Shown here one piece after another: positions 1 to 6,329 of a stretch of 8,392 bases of DNA. How positions within the stretch are numbered: position 1 is the stretch's first letter; every line of letters begins with the position of its first letter. The position numbers were made by a program, and so were the translations under genes. The notes beneath the pieces were generated by a model that made no database searches, had not been told where the DNA came from, and saw only the letters and a list, made by a program, of their open reading frames with translations. Source of the DNA: Xanthobacteraceae bacterium (GTDB lineage Bacteria > Pseudomonadota > Alphaproteobacteria > Rhizobiales > Xanthobacteraceae); NCBI GenBank assembly GCA_030044035.1, contig JASHWN010000248.1:1-8392 (forward strand). Reading direction: 5' to 3'.

Positions 1-1
1 T

Positions 2-511
2 CTCGACGGTGAGATCGCGATCGCCCCGGGGCGGGAACTGCTGCGTCCGATGGTGCTGGCGCGGCTCATTCAGGCCGCGCGGGTGTCGGAGCGTGACCAT
101 GTGCTCGATGTCGGTTGCGGCGTCGGCTATTCCGCGGCGGTGCTGGCGCGGCTCGCCGGCTCGGTCGTGGCGCTGGAAGCTGACGCTTCGCTGGCAGGGC
201 AGGCCAAAGCGGCGCTGGCGGCAAACGGTGCGACCGATGTCGTGGTGGTCGGCGGACCGCTGCGCGAAGGCTGGCCCGCCGCCGCGCCCTACGATCTCAT
301 CCTGCTCAATGGGTCGACCGAAATCGTGCCTGACGCGCTCGGCCGACAGCTCAAGCCGGACGGCCGCCTGGTCTGCATGTTCGGCCGCAGCCCGGGCGCC
401 AAGGGGATGATCTTCCGACTGGCCGAAGGACGCCTGGTCGGCCGCGCCATCTTCGACGCCGCCGCGCCGCTGTTGCCAGGATTTACCGCGCCGCCGGCCT
501 TCGTTTTTTAG
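2..511 (+). CDS. pcm: Protein-L-isoaspartate O-methyltransferase-like protein (5' end missing)
   Basis: The reading frame is open from the left edge to a TAG at 509-511, giving 169 residues. The family start, about 50 residues by comparison with usual PCMTs of 210-220 residues, lies outside the window. PCMT transfers a methyl group from S-adenosylmethionine to isoaspartyl residues in damaged cytoplasmic proteins. Visible are the AdoMet-binding motif I (LDVGCGVGYSAAVLARL), the acidic end of strand 2 (VVALEAD), and a late segment (PDALGRQLKPDGRLV) matching the family pattern VPxxLxxQLKxGGRLV. The usual GCGTGY is GCGVGY here. The substrate-binding N-terminal part cannot be inspected, so repair activity is inferred; a related class I methyltransferase is the alternative. 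It lies 223 nt upstream of tolC on the same strand, a pairing I recall from several alphaproteobacteria. Confidence 0.85.
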   Translation, partial: LDGEIAIAPGRELLRPMVLARLIQAARVSERDHVLDVGCGVGYSAAVLARLAGSVVALEADASLAGQAKAALAANGATDVVVVGGPLREGWPAAAPYDLILLNGSTEIVPDALGRQLKPDGRLVCMFGRSPGAKGMIFRLAEGRLVGRAIFDAAAPLLPGFTAPPAFVF

Positions 512-571
512 CGGCAACCGCGTCCGATCGTCGCCGCTTGCCGCGCCGCATCGGACGCCCGCGGCCAGCTG

Positions 572-587
572 TGGCGCATATGCGCCA
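572..587. promoter_or_regulatory. Perfect 16-bp palindrome upstream of tolC, candidate operator
   Basis: The sequence TGGCGCATATGCGCCA is identical to its reverse complement, with no spacer and no mismatch. It lies in the 223-nt gap between the methyltransferase and tolC, 147 nt before the tolC start. Perfect dyads of this size are typical of dimeric repressor sites such as those of the TetR or MarR families, and efflux channels are common targets. No regulator gene is visible and no confident promoter could be placed next to it, so the operator role is inferred. Confidence 0.4.
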
Positions 588-664
588 ATGTCCGGAATTC
601 TGTGGCGAACGGCGCCCGCAGGGGTTCCGCCGTACGCCGGTGCCGCCTAATGTCTGTCGTTCGG

Positions 665-686
665 CTCCGCTGCGTCGGCAGCGGGG
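665..686 (+). other. Stem-loop ahead of tolC
   Basis: A perfect 7-bp stem (CCGCTGC/GCAGCGG, 667-673 with 678-684) closes a GTCG tetraloop. One wobble pair and one C-G pair extend it outward to 665-686. It ends 48 nt before the tolC ATG and has no following T tract, so an ordinary intrinsic terminator for the upstream gene is unlikely. It may be a structure in the tolC mRNA leader. The rest of the 512-734 gap holds the 16-bp palindrome and no recognisable gene. Confidence 0.4.
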
Positions 687-734
687 AGGGGTGACGCGTG
701 GTTCAGTGTCTGTCTGGGGGAGTAGTCGAAAGTC

Positions 735-2159
735 ATGCGTTCGAGCCGGGTGGGGGCGTTGATCCGGACAAGTGCCAGCGTGGCTCTGACCGGCGCCGCC
801 TTGGCGTTCGCCATGACGGAAGCGGTTGCCGACACGCTCGAATGGGCGCTGGTCCAGGCCTACCAGAACAATCCGTCACTCAATGCGCAGCGCGCCGCTT
901 TGCGCGCCATCGACGAGAACGTGCCGCAGGCCCTGTCGGGCTATCGGCCGAAGCTCGTCATCACCGCCAACGGCGGCGATAACGCCACCAGCGTGCAGGG
1001 TCTGAGCTTCAATTCCGCCGGCGGCGTCAGCAGCACGTCGAACGCCAACACGGCGTTCGTCTCGCGCGGCGTCGGCGCCGCGGCGACCCAGACGTTGTAC
1101 AACGGGCTGCAGACCGGCAACCGCGTGCGCCAGGCGGAAAGCACGGTCATGGGCGCGCGCGAAACGCTGCGTGTCACCGAACAGCAGGTGCTGCTCGATG
1201 CCGCCACCGCCTACATGAACCTGCTGCGCGACGCGGCGATCCTCGAACTCAACCGCCGCAACGTCGAAGTTCTGACCGAGCAGCTCAAGCAGACGCGCGA
1301 TCGCGCCAGCGTCGGCGAGGTGACGCGCACCGACGTGGCGCAGGCCGAATCACGGCTCGCCGCCGGGCGCTCCTCGCTTCTCGGCGCGCAGTCGAATTAC
1401 GTGACGTCGGAGGCCAATTACCGCCGCGTGATCGGCGTGGCGCCGGGGAAGCTCGCTCGCGGCACGCCGGTCGATCATTTTGTGCCGCGCACGATCGCCG
1501 CCGCCATTGCCGCGGGCGAGCAGCAAAGTCCCTCGGTGCTGGCTGCCATGTACGGCGTCGACATCGCCGAGCTCACGGTCAAAATCAACGAAGGCGCGCT
1601 CTATCCCAACCTCACCCTGACCGCCGGCGCCTCGGAGAACTGGTTCGCGACCTACAACGTCAACCATCAGTTCCTGGCCTCGGTCGCGGGCACGCTGACG
1701 GTGCCGATCTATCAGGGCGGCGCCGAGTATTCGTCGATCCGCCAATCCAAGGAAACGCTGGGACAGCAGCGGCTCAATCTCGACGTCACCCGCGATCAGG
1801 CGCGCGCCACCGTGGTGCAGAGCTGGGGCCAGCTCGATGCGGCGCGGGCGCAGATCGAGGCGACGACGGCGCAAGTCAACGCCGCCGCCATCGCGCTCAA
1901 CGGCGTGCGCGATCAGGCCCGCGCCGGCGAGCGCACCACGCTCGACGTGCTCAACGCCCAGCAGGAACTGGTGAACGCGCGCGTGGCGCTGGTCACCGCC
2001 GAGCACGACCGCGTCGTAGCGTCATACACGCTGCTGGCGGCGGTCGGCGGCCTCTCGTTGCAGCATCTCAATCTCAATGTGCCGATCTACGACCCGCAGG
2101 TGCATTATCAACAGGTGCGCGATGCCTGGATCGGTGTGCGTGCGCCCGACGGACGTTAA
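735..2159 (+). CDS. tolC: TolC-family outer-membrane efflux/secretion channel
   Basis: This 474-residue protein is a full-length TolC-family channel, the trimeric outer-membrane duct used by type I secretion and by tripartite drug efflux pumps. The ATG at 735 opens a signal peptide: basic start (MRSSR, then R11), hydrophobic core, and a cleavage site after AVA (residues 30-32), so the mature chain would begin DTLEWAL. The family's internal duplication is visible. The first half has LEWALVQAYQNNPSLNAQ and a YNG...TGNRVRQAE hairpin; the second half begins near residue 287 (GALYPNLTLTAGASENW) and includes VPIYQGGAEYSSIRQSK. Long Ala/Gln/Arg-rich helices between them match the periplasmic coiled-coil barrel, and GERTTLDVLNAQQELVNARV is a family hallmark. 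A GGGGGAG at 716-722 is a distant Shine-Dalgarno candidate. No adaptor or inner-membrane pump gene is nearby, so the exported substrate cannot be told. Confidence 0.95.
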   Translation: MRSSRVGALIRTSASVALTGAALAFAMTEAVADTLEWALVQAYQNNPSLNAQRAALRAIDENVPQALSGYRPKLVITANGGDNATSVQGLSFNSAGGVSSTSNANTAFVSRGVGAAATQTLYNGLQTGNRVRQAESTVMGARETLRVTEQQVLLDAATAYMNLLRDAAILELNRRNVEVLTEQLKQTRDRASVGEVTRTDVAQAESRLAAGRSSLLGAQSNYVTSEANYRRVIGVAPGKLARGTPVDHFVPRTIAAAIAAGEQQSPSVLAAMYGVDIAELTVKINEGALYPNLTLTAGASENWFATYNVNHQFLASVAGTLTVPIYQGGAEYSSIRQSKETLGQQRLNLDVTRDQARATVVQSWGQLDAARAQIEATTAQVNAAAIALNGVRDQARAGERTTLDVLNAQQELVNARVALVTAEHDRVVASYTLLAAVGGLSLQHLNLNVPIYDPQVHYQQVRDAWIGVRAPDGR

Positions 2160-2262
2160 CGGTGTCACCAGAGCTATCAACCGGCTGCTTGCGTTCACAC
2201 CGGTGCATGACATAGTTGCAGACAACTCAGCCACAGCATTGCATAGTGGTGTTCCATGATTC

Positions 2263-2292
2263 GCCGGTTCGGCAGGTGCGGCGCGAGCCGGC
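2263..2292 (+). other. Stem-loop between tolC and popZ
   Basis: GCCGGTTCG (2263-2271) pairs with CGAGCCGGC (2284-2292) over 9 bp with one G-T wobble and a 12-nt loop. No T run follows, so it is not a classical terminator. It lies 76 nt before the popZ ATG and could be a leader structure or mark the 3' end of the tolC transcript. The remainder of the 209-nt gap (2160-2368) shows no gene and no convincing promoter. Confidence 0.35.
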
Positions 2293-2360
2293 AATGGGGC
2301 GGGGCAGCGGCCTTGCGGCGGCACGCTTCGGCGTGAGGGCGCAAGGAGCAGGCAGCGGGG

Positions 2361-2372
2361 ATGCGGGCATGA
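2361..2372 (+). other. Possible three-codon leader ORF overlapping the popZ start
   Basis: ATG CGG GCA TGA starts 12 nt after a good Shine-Dalgarno (AAGGAG, 2343-2348). Its TGA overlaps the popZ ATG in the ATGA arrangement. The AAGGAG is 20 nt from the popZ ATG, too far for direct use, so ribosomes loaded on the mini-ORF might restart at popZ. This is a pattern seen in the sequence; that it is translated is speculation. Confidence 0.25.
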
Positions 2373-3016
2373 CGCAGCCGGCGAAAGCGCAAGAACCGTC
2401 GATGGAGGAAATCCTGGCCTCCATCCGCCGGATTATTGCCGATGACGACGCGACCAAATCGACCCAACCGGGCGTGGATGGAGCAAAGGCAGCAGCGTCG
2501 GCGGCGCCGCGGCCCGTGACACCGCCGCCGCGCATGCCGGTGGCCCCGCCGTCTCGTGAGCCAGCGGTTGAATCCGTCTCGGCCGCTCCTGCCGCAGCCG
2601 AACCGGTTGCGGAGAGCGGCGTCGATGACGAGCCCCCCGATATTCTTGAACTGACCGAATCGATGGCGGCGCCGCCGCCGGCTCCGGCGCCGCGGGCGTC
2701 GTCAGCATCGGCGCCGCAATTTCGCACCATCGACGGGGCGTCCGATGTGGGTTTTGACGACGCGATCGATCGAGCCCCGCCGCCGGTCCACGCCGAGCCA
2801 GACGCGCATCTGATCTCGCCGTCGACCAAGTCGGCCGTCGATTCCGCGTTCAACTCGCTGGCGCAGACCGTGTTGGTGCAGAACGCGCGGACGCTGGAGG
2901 ATTTGGTACGCGAAATGCTCCGGCCGATGCTCAAAGCCTGGCTCGACGATAATCTGCCGGGCCTGGTCGAGCGGCTGGTGCGCGCCGAAATCGAGCGCGT
3001 CTCGCGCGGGCGTTAG
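2369..3016 (+). CDS. popZ: PopZ-type polar organising protein (DUF2497 family)
   Basis: This 215-residue protein has the layout of alphaproteobacterial PopZ/DUF2497 proteins. PopZ self-assembles at the cell pole and anchors the chromosome centromere and cell-cycle signalling proteins. Residues 10-27 (PSMEEILASIRRIIADDD) are the conserved N-terminal client-binding helix. Residues 28 to about 147 are a disordered Pro/Ala/Glu-rich linker containing a conserved-looking acidic patch, DILELTESM. Residues 148-215 are the helical oligomerisation region (LISPSTKSAVDSAFNSL, then LVREMLRPMLKAWLDDNLP and LVERLVRAEIERV). The frame stays open upstream to at least 2216, with in-frame ATG 2294 and GTG 2333, but family proteins begin almost directly before the EPSMEEIL motif, so ATG 2369 is chosen. 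Its Shine-Dalgarno is weak (GCGGGG, 2355-2360). In several alphaproteobacteria the order tolC-popZ-valS recurs; valS does not follow here. Confidence 0.88.
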   Translation: MTQPAKAQEPSMEEILASIRRIIADDDATKSTQPGVDGAKAAASAAPRPVTPPPRMPVAPPSREPAVESVSAAPAAAEPVAESGVDDEPPDILELTESMAAPPPAPAPRASSASAPQFRTIDGASDVGFDDAIDRAPPPVHAEPDAHLISPSTKSAVDSAFNSLAQTVLVQNARTLEDLVREMLRPMLKAWLDDNLPGLVERLVRAEIERVSRGR

Positions 3017-3065
3017 CGGCTATGGCGGGTGCGGACCTGTTGCGCGCAGGCTTTTGCCGCGATGC

Positions 3066-3491
3066 TTAGCCTTTGAGCGCGGCCGCCAGCCGTAGCGCCT
3101 GATCCGACAGCACCGCTGGATCCTCCTTGAAGGTGGCCGGCGGCTTGAGCGCGACGCCGGTCTGGCGCGGAAGGATGTGGACGTGCAGGTGGAACACCAC
3201 CTGCCCGCCGGCTGGTTCGTTGAATTGCTGGATGGTGAGTCCGTTGGCGGCGAAGACTTCCACGGCGGCCCGCGCGATCTGCTGCGTCACCTTGATGAGA
3301 TGGGCAAGGTCGTCCGGCGCGATATCGAGAAAGGTGCGCACCGGCGCTTTCGGAATGACCAGCGTGTGGCCGGGCGTGCGCGGCATGATGTCGAGAAACG
3401 AGAAGGTTTTGTCGTCCTCGTAGACTTTGTGGGCGGGCAGCTCGCCGCGCAAAATTTTGGCAAAGATATTATTCGGATCGTAGCTGGGCAT
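3066..3491 (-). CDS. HIT-family (histidine triad) nucleotide-binding hydrolase
   Basis: The 141-residue protein is a complete HINT-type HIT protein; the family hydrolyses nucleoside phosphoramidates or dinucleotide substrates in the cytoplasm. The active-site triad HLHVHILPR places histidines at 101, 103 and 105, preceded by FNEPAGGQVVF (residues 90-100). The N-terminal half has the usual IFAKILRGELPAHKVYEDD and GHTLVIPK segments. The start at ATG 3491 is fixed by AAGGAG six nt upstream. The frame stays open through the repeat to 3653, but that extension (54 residues) translates repeat DNA and is not family-like. The gene converges on popZ across a 49-nt gap and lies downstream of the acyltransferase gene, separated from it by the repeat. 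The exact substrate is unknown. Confidence 0.93.
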   Translation of the reverse strand: MPSYDPNNIFAKILRGELPAHKVYEDDKTFSFLDIMPRTPGHTLVIPKAPVRTFLDIAPDDLAHLIKVTQQIARAAVEVFAANGLTIQQFNEPAGGQVVFHLHVHILPRQTGVALKPPATFKEDPAVLSDQALRLAAALKG

Positions 3492-3497
3492 CACGCG

Positions 3498-3503
3498 CTC
3501 CTT
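3498..3503 (-). promoter_or_regulatory. Ribosome binding site of the HIT gene
   Basis: On the minus strand this reads AAGGAG, six nt before the ATG at 3491-3489. It is the best Shine-Dalgarno in the window and decides the start against the longer frame that runs on through the repeat. Confidence 0.75.
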
Positions 3504-3507
3504 AGCT

Positions 3508-3646
3508 GTCATTCCGCATCGCCGCGAAGCGGCGAGTCCGGAGTCCATAATCCCTGCGCTGAGGTTATGGATTCCGGGCTCCTCGCGGAGCTTGTCATCG
3601 GGCCGGCCACTTCGCGCCGGACCCGTCGGCTCGGCCCCGGAATGAC
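3508..3646. repeat. Multi-hairpin dispersed intergenic repeat
   Basis: The element is bounded by perfect 9-bp inverted ends, GTCATTCCG (3508-3516) and CGGAATGAC (3638-3646). Inside are three more dyads: GCCGC/GCGGC around GAA (3521-3533); a 14-bp pair, 12 matching, centred on CCATAA/TTATGG (3537-3550 with 3565-3578); and GCTCC/GGAGC around TCGC (3578-3591). It fills most of the gap between the acyltransferase and HIT genes, both on the minus strand. The ends and the CCATAA core resemble the abundant short palindromic repeats between genes of Bradyrhizobium and relatives. That family link is from memory; only one clear copy is in this window. It may form mRNA structure between the two genes or end the upstream operon. 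Confidence 0.7.
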
Positions 3647-3683
3647 GAAACAATCCTGGTTCTGTGTACCCGCATCGCCGACA

Positions 3684-5009
3684 CTATGAATCGATCACCA
3701 AATCCTTGCGGTAGGGCGCGGTGGCGGCAAGTTCAGCGCCGACCGCGGCCACATAGGCGCGTTCCCGCGCCAGATAATCGGCGATCGCCCGCCGCAGCGC
3801 CGGGTCGGCGATGTAATGCGCCGAATGCGTCGTCCTCGGCATGTAGCCACGCGCGATCTTGTGCTCGCCCTGGGCGCCGGCCTCGACGCAGCAAAGCTTG
3901 TGGGCGATCGCGTACTCGATCGCCTGATAGTAGCACAGTTCGAAGTGCAGGAACGGATGATACTCGATGGCGCCCCAATGGCGACCGAACAGCGTGTTTG
4001 AGCCGATGAAATTGATAGCGCCGGCAATCCAGCGGCCGGCGCGCTTGGCCATGATCAGAACGATGTGTTCGGCCATGCGTTCGCCGGCCAGCGAATAGAA
4101 CTCGCGCGTCAAATACGGCCGGCCCCATTTGCGCGAACCGGTCTCCATGTAGAAGGTGAAGAACGCATCCCAAACTGCTTCGGTAAGGTCGCTGCCGCTA
4201 AGCCAATGCACACTGATGCCGTTCGCCACGGCGTCCTGCCGCTCGCGGCGGATGGTCTTGCGCTTGCGCGAAGCCAGCGCGGCGAGAAAGTCGTCGAAGC
4301 TCGCGTAGCCGGCGTTCTGCCAGTGAAATTGCTGATCGGTGCGCTGCAGAAACCCGATCTGGCCGAGCAAGCGGCATTCTTGCTCGGTGGCGAAGGTGAC
4401 ATGCACTCCGGAGGTGTCGTCGTGGCGGCACAGCTCGACCAAGCCGCGGCCGAGCGCTTGCCGGATCGCCGGCGCATGGGGCGAGGGCGTAACAAGCAGC
4501 CGCCGCCCTGTCGCCGGCGTGAACGGCACCGCGACCTGCAGCTTCGGATAATAGCTGCCGCCGGCGCGCTCGTAGGCTTCGGCCCAGCCGCGGTCGAACA
4601 CGTACTCGCCGCGCGAGTGGCTCTTGACGTAGCACGGTGCGGTCGCAAGCAGCTTGCCGTCCAGCGTTTCGGCGAGCAGATGGCGCGGCTGCCAGCCGGT
4701 GCGGCCGCCGACCGATTTCGAATCCTCCAGAGCCGACAAAAAAGCGTGCGATAGGAACGGGTTGAAGTCAGGATCATCAACCGCACTCTCAAGCTCCGGC
4801 GCCGCGTCATTGCCGGCTTGGACGCACAGTTCGGCGCCGACGCCGATCTTGTTGTGATCGGAGGCCGAATCGGTGCCGGGGTTGGCGCAGGCATCCCACG
4901 CCGCGGCGCTGGCCGCACTGATGCGGTCGATGACCTGGATGCGCAGTTCGCCGGGCGCGGCTTGCCGCGCCGTGCCCGGGGACCTTGTCGCGTCGTGCGT
5001 TTCGGTCAT
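3684..5009 (-). CDS. COG3146/DUF482 predicted N-acyltransferase (GNAT-like fold)
   Basis: The 441-residue protein matches the COG3146 (DUF482) family of predicted acyltransferases related to FemAB/GNAT enzymes; no substrate is firmly known. Family signatures seen are NPFLSHAFLSALEDS (residues 83-97), GWQPRHLLAE, the DRGWAEAYERAGGSYYPKLQ segment, SRKRKTIRRER, KWGRPYLTREFYSL, GAINFIGSNTLFGRHWG and HFELCYYQAIEYAI, close to the C-terminus EAGAQGEHKIARGYMPR. ATG 5009 overlaps the GDPD stop as ATGA, and AAGG sits about 9 nt upstream, so this start is preferred; the frame itself extends to 5222 inside the GDPD gene. At 441 residues it is longer than the roughly 390-400 I expect. The excess is a low-complexity insert at residues 44-80, between WDACANP and DPDFNPFLSH, before the main conserved region, so the enzyme is probably intact. 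Confidence 0.88.
   Translation of the reverse strand: MTETHDATRSPGTARQAAPGELRIQVIDRISAASAAAWDACANPGTDSASDHNKIGVGAELCVQAGNDAAPELESAVDDPDFNPFLSHAFLSALEDSKSVGGRTGWQPRHLLAETLDGKLLATAPCYVKSHSRGEYVFDRGWAEAYERAGGSYYPKLQVAVPFTPATGRRLLVTPSPHAPAIRQALGRGLVELCRHDDTSGVHVTFATEQECRLLGQIGFLQRTDQQFHWQNAGYASFDDFLAALASRKRKTIRRERQDAVANGISVHWLSGSDLTEAVWDAFFTFYMETGSRKWGRPYLTREFYSLAGERMAEHIVLIMAKRAGRWIAGAINFIGSNTLFGRHWGAIEYHPFLHFELCYYQAIEYAIAHKLCCVEAGAQGEHKIARGYMPRTTHSAHYIADPALRRAIADYLARERAYVAAVGAELAATAPYRKDLVIDS
4806..4869. repeat. Possible degraded palindromic repeat inside the acyltransferase gene
   Basis: The stretch begins GTCATTGCCGGCTTGGAC (4806-4823), much like the GTCATTGCCGGGCTTG ends of a repeat common in Rhizobiales genomes, as I remember it. 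Nested dyads follow: TTCGGC (4830-4835) with GCCGAA (4864-4869), and CGATC (4844-4848) with GATCG (4856-4860). On the coding strand it gives part of the variable insert at residues 44-80 (CVQAGNDAA and surroundings). This would be repeat DNA captured in frame within a protein; the match is partial. Confidence 0.35.
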
Positions 5010-5755
5010 GGCCGAAAGCCTTCGAAAATCATCTGGTCGGCGAAGCGCATTGCCGTCATGCGCTCGGCCTCGGTGCGCACCGCCCAAGTCAGGAGCGGTA
5101 GTCCAAAGACCCGCCGGGCGACGAGCGGCGCCAGCGCCGGCAGATTTGCCACCGCATAGGCGACGAATTGCGGCCACGGCGTCAAGGCGGTCAGCAAATA
5201 TCCCATGCCATACCGCATCCACGCCGGCATCAGGTCCCAGTAGGGGTGTGGCCGGTATTTGGCGGCGACGACGCCGAGCACAAGGTCGGGGGATTTTTGC
5301 CGCAGCACCGAAAGCTGCCGCGGGTCAAACGACATCGGTGCGGCCGGGCCGCGATAGCCGGCAAGCACCGCACCGACCCGGACCGGCAGCCGGGCATCGC
5401 CGTCGAACCGGCTCTTCAGCTCGATCAGCAGCGTCACCCGGCCGCCGATCAGGTCGCAGAGTTCGCCGAGCGTCATCATGCGCTGATCGCTGTCGCGAAA
5501 CGCTAGGCGCTTGAGTTCGGCCGCACTCAAAGCATCAAGCCGCCCGGCGCCGTCGGTCAGCCGCCCGAGCACGGCGTCATGGTAGACCATGGCCTCACCA
5601 TCGCGGCTGACCTGCACGTCGACCTCGATACCGTAATTACCGGCGATTGCGGCATTCACTGCCGCCGCAGTGTTCTCGATCACGCCGGCAGCGGCGTCAT
5701 GCAGGCCACGATGGGCAATGGGTCGGGCCGTGAGCCAGTCGAGCGATGTCCGCAC
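5006..5755 (-). CDS. Glycerophosphodiester phosphodiesterase (GDPD family)
   Basis: The 249-residue enzyme should cleave glycerophosphodiesters (deacylated phospholipids) to glycerol-3-phosphate and an alcohol. Catalytic and metal-binding motifs are all present: AHRG (H15, R16), ENT (E27, N28), the metal pair IEVDV (E44, D46), YHD (H59), and LLIELKS (E112, K114). C-terminal MSFDP and LLTWAVRTEAE fit the later barrel strands. No signal peptide is seen, so it is probably cytoplasmic and UgpQ-like. The GTG at 5755 is chosen: it lies one nt after the RidA stop and leaves 14 residues before AHRG, as usual. The ATG at 5836 would add 27 non-family residues overlapping ridA by 80 nt. The stop overlaps the next gene's ATG (ATGA), which indicates translational coupling with the acyltransferase. 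Confidence 0.92.
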   Translation of the reverse strand: MRTSLDWLTARPIAHRGLHDAAAGVIENTAAAVNAAIAGNYGIEVDVQVSRDGEAMVYHDAVLGRLTDGAGRLDALSAAELKRLAFRDSDQRMMTLGELCDLIGGRVTLLIELKSRFDGDARLPVRVGAVLAGYRGPAAPMSFDPRQLSVLRQKSPDLVLGVVAAKYRPHPYWDLMPAWMRYGMGYLLTALTPWPQFVAYAVANLPALAPLVARRVFGLPLLTWAVRTEAERMTAMRFADQMIFEGFRP

Positions 5756-5756
5756 G

Positions 5757-6224
5757 TCAGGACACTTCGAACAAGCCCTCGACCTCCACTGCCGCGTCGG
5801 CGGGGAGCGCGGCGACGCCGACGGTCGAGCGCGCATGCTTGCCCTTGTCGCCGAACGCCGCGACCATGAGGTCGGAGGCGCCGTTCATGACTTTCGGCCC
5901 ATCGACGAATCCCGGCACCGAGTTGATGAAGCCACCGAGCCGCACCACACGAACTACCTGGTCGAGATCGCCAAGCGCAGCCTTGACCTGCGCCAAGAGA
6001 TTGACCGCACAGGCACGCGCCGCTTTCTGGCCGTCCTCGATCGAGACGCCGCCGCCGAGCTGACCTTTGGCGGCAATTTTGCCGTCGCCGTCAAAGCAGA
6101 GCTGGCCCGAAACCATGAGCAGATTGCCGGTACGCACGAACGGCACGTAGTTGGCGACCGGTGCCGGCGCCTCTTTGAGGGTGACGCCTAGTCCTTTGAG
6201 CTTGTTTTCCACCGCCCCGGCCAT
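5757..6224 (-). CDS. RidA family (YjgF/YER057c/UK114) protein, long subtype
   Basis: The 155-residue protein belongs to the RidA family, whose archetype hydrolyses reactive enamine/imine intermediates made by PLP enzymes such as threonine dehydratase. Visible are NYVPFVRTGNLLMVSGQ, the central helix (AARACAVNLLAQVKAALGDLDQVVRVVRLGGFINS) and the C-terminal GKHARSTVGVAALPADAAVEVEG. The ARS arginine (R132) aligns with the catalytic Arg105 of E. coli RidA, so deaminase activity is plausible. It is longer than the usual 125-130 residues, matching the longer subgroup that begins with a leader such as ENKLKGLGVTLKEAPAPV; function in that subgroup is less certain. The ATG at 6224 has GGAGAGG upstream. 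It is the first gene of the operon with GDPD and the acyltransferase. Confidence 0.93.
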   Translation of the reverse strand: MAGAVENKLKGLGVTLKEAPAPVANYVPFVRTGNLLMVSGQLCFDGDGKIAAKGQLGGGVSIEDGQKAARACAVNLLAQVKAALGDLDQVVRVVRLGGFINSVPGFVDGPKVMNGASDLMVAAFGDKGKHARSTVGVAALPADAAVEVEGLFEVS

Positions 6225-6227
6225 GGG

Positions 6228-6234
6228 CCTCTCC
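6228..6234 (-). promoter_or_regulatory. Ribosome binding site of the RidA-family gene
   Basis: The minus strand reads GGAGAGG, with the GGAG part six nt before ATG 6224. It supports this start against the 86-residue upstream extension of the frame, which is not family-like. Confidence 0.65.
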
Positions 6235-6329
6235 ACTTTGTCGACGCGGCGCGCTGTCGTAAGTGCGCCCGTGCCCGCACGAGTCTTGACCGATAGCGCC
6301 CGGCCGCGCAAGCGAGGGCACGGTACACC

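Noticed and set aside
510..538. AGCGGC/GCCGCT inverted repeat at the end of the methyltransferase gene
   Set aside because: A 6-bp stem with a 17-nt loop and no T tract is easily found by chance in GC-rich DNA.
1350..2006. Long minus-strand frame across tolC, and similar long frames opposite or out of phase with the other genes
   Set aside because: They are shadows of GC-rich coding DNA; their translations are Arg/Ala/Pro-rich with no recognisable domain.
2216..2247. TTGCAG with a downstream CATAGT as a popZ promoter
   Set aside because: Spacing is about 20 nt and the -10 match is poor.
2216..2368. Longer PopZ start positions (2216, 2294, 2333)
   Set aside because: Family members start close to the EPSMEEIL motif, and the added residues are an Ala/Gly/Arg-rich translation of GC-rich spacer with no better ribosome site.
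3036..3055. CCTG/CAGG hairpin followed by CTTTT between popZ and the HIT gene as a terminator
   Set aside because: The stem is only 4 bp and the T run only four, too weak to call although the convergent position would suit a terminator.
3492..3653. 54-residue N-terminal extension of the HIT protein
   Set aside because: It translates the intergenic repeat, and AAGGAG placed six nt before ATG 3491 marks the real start.
5010..5222. N-terminal extension of the acyltransferase frame by 71 residues
   Set aside because: It lies wholly within the GDPD gene, shows no family similarity, and the ATGA overlap at 5009 is a standard operon start.
5756..5836. ATG start for GDPD at 5836
   Set aside because: The extra 27 residues overlap the end of the RidA gene and are not GDPD-like; GTG 5755 directly follows the RidA stop.
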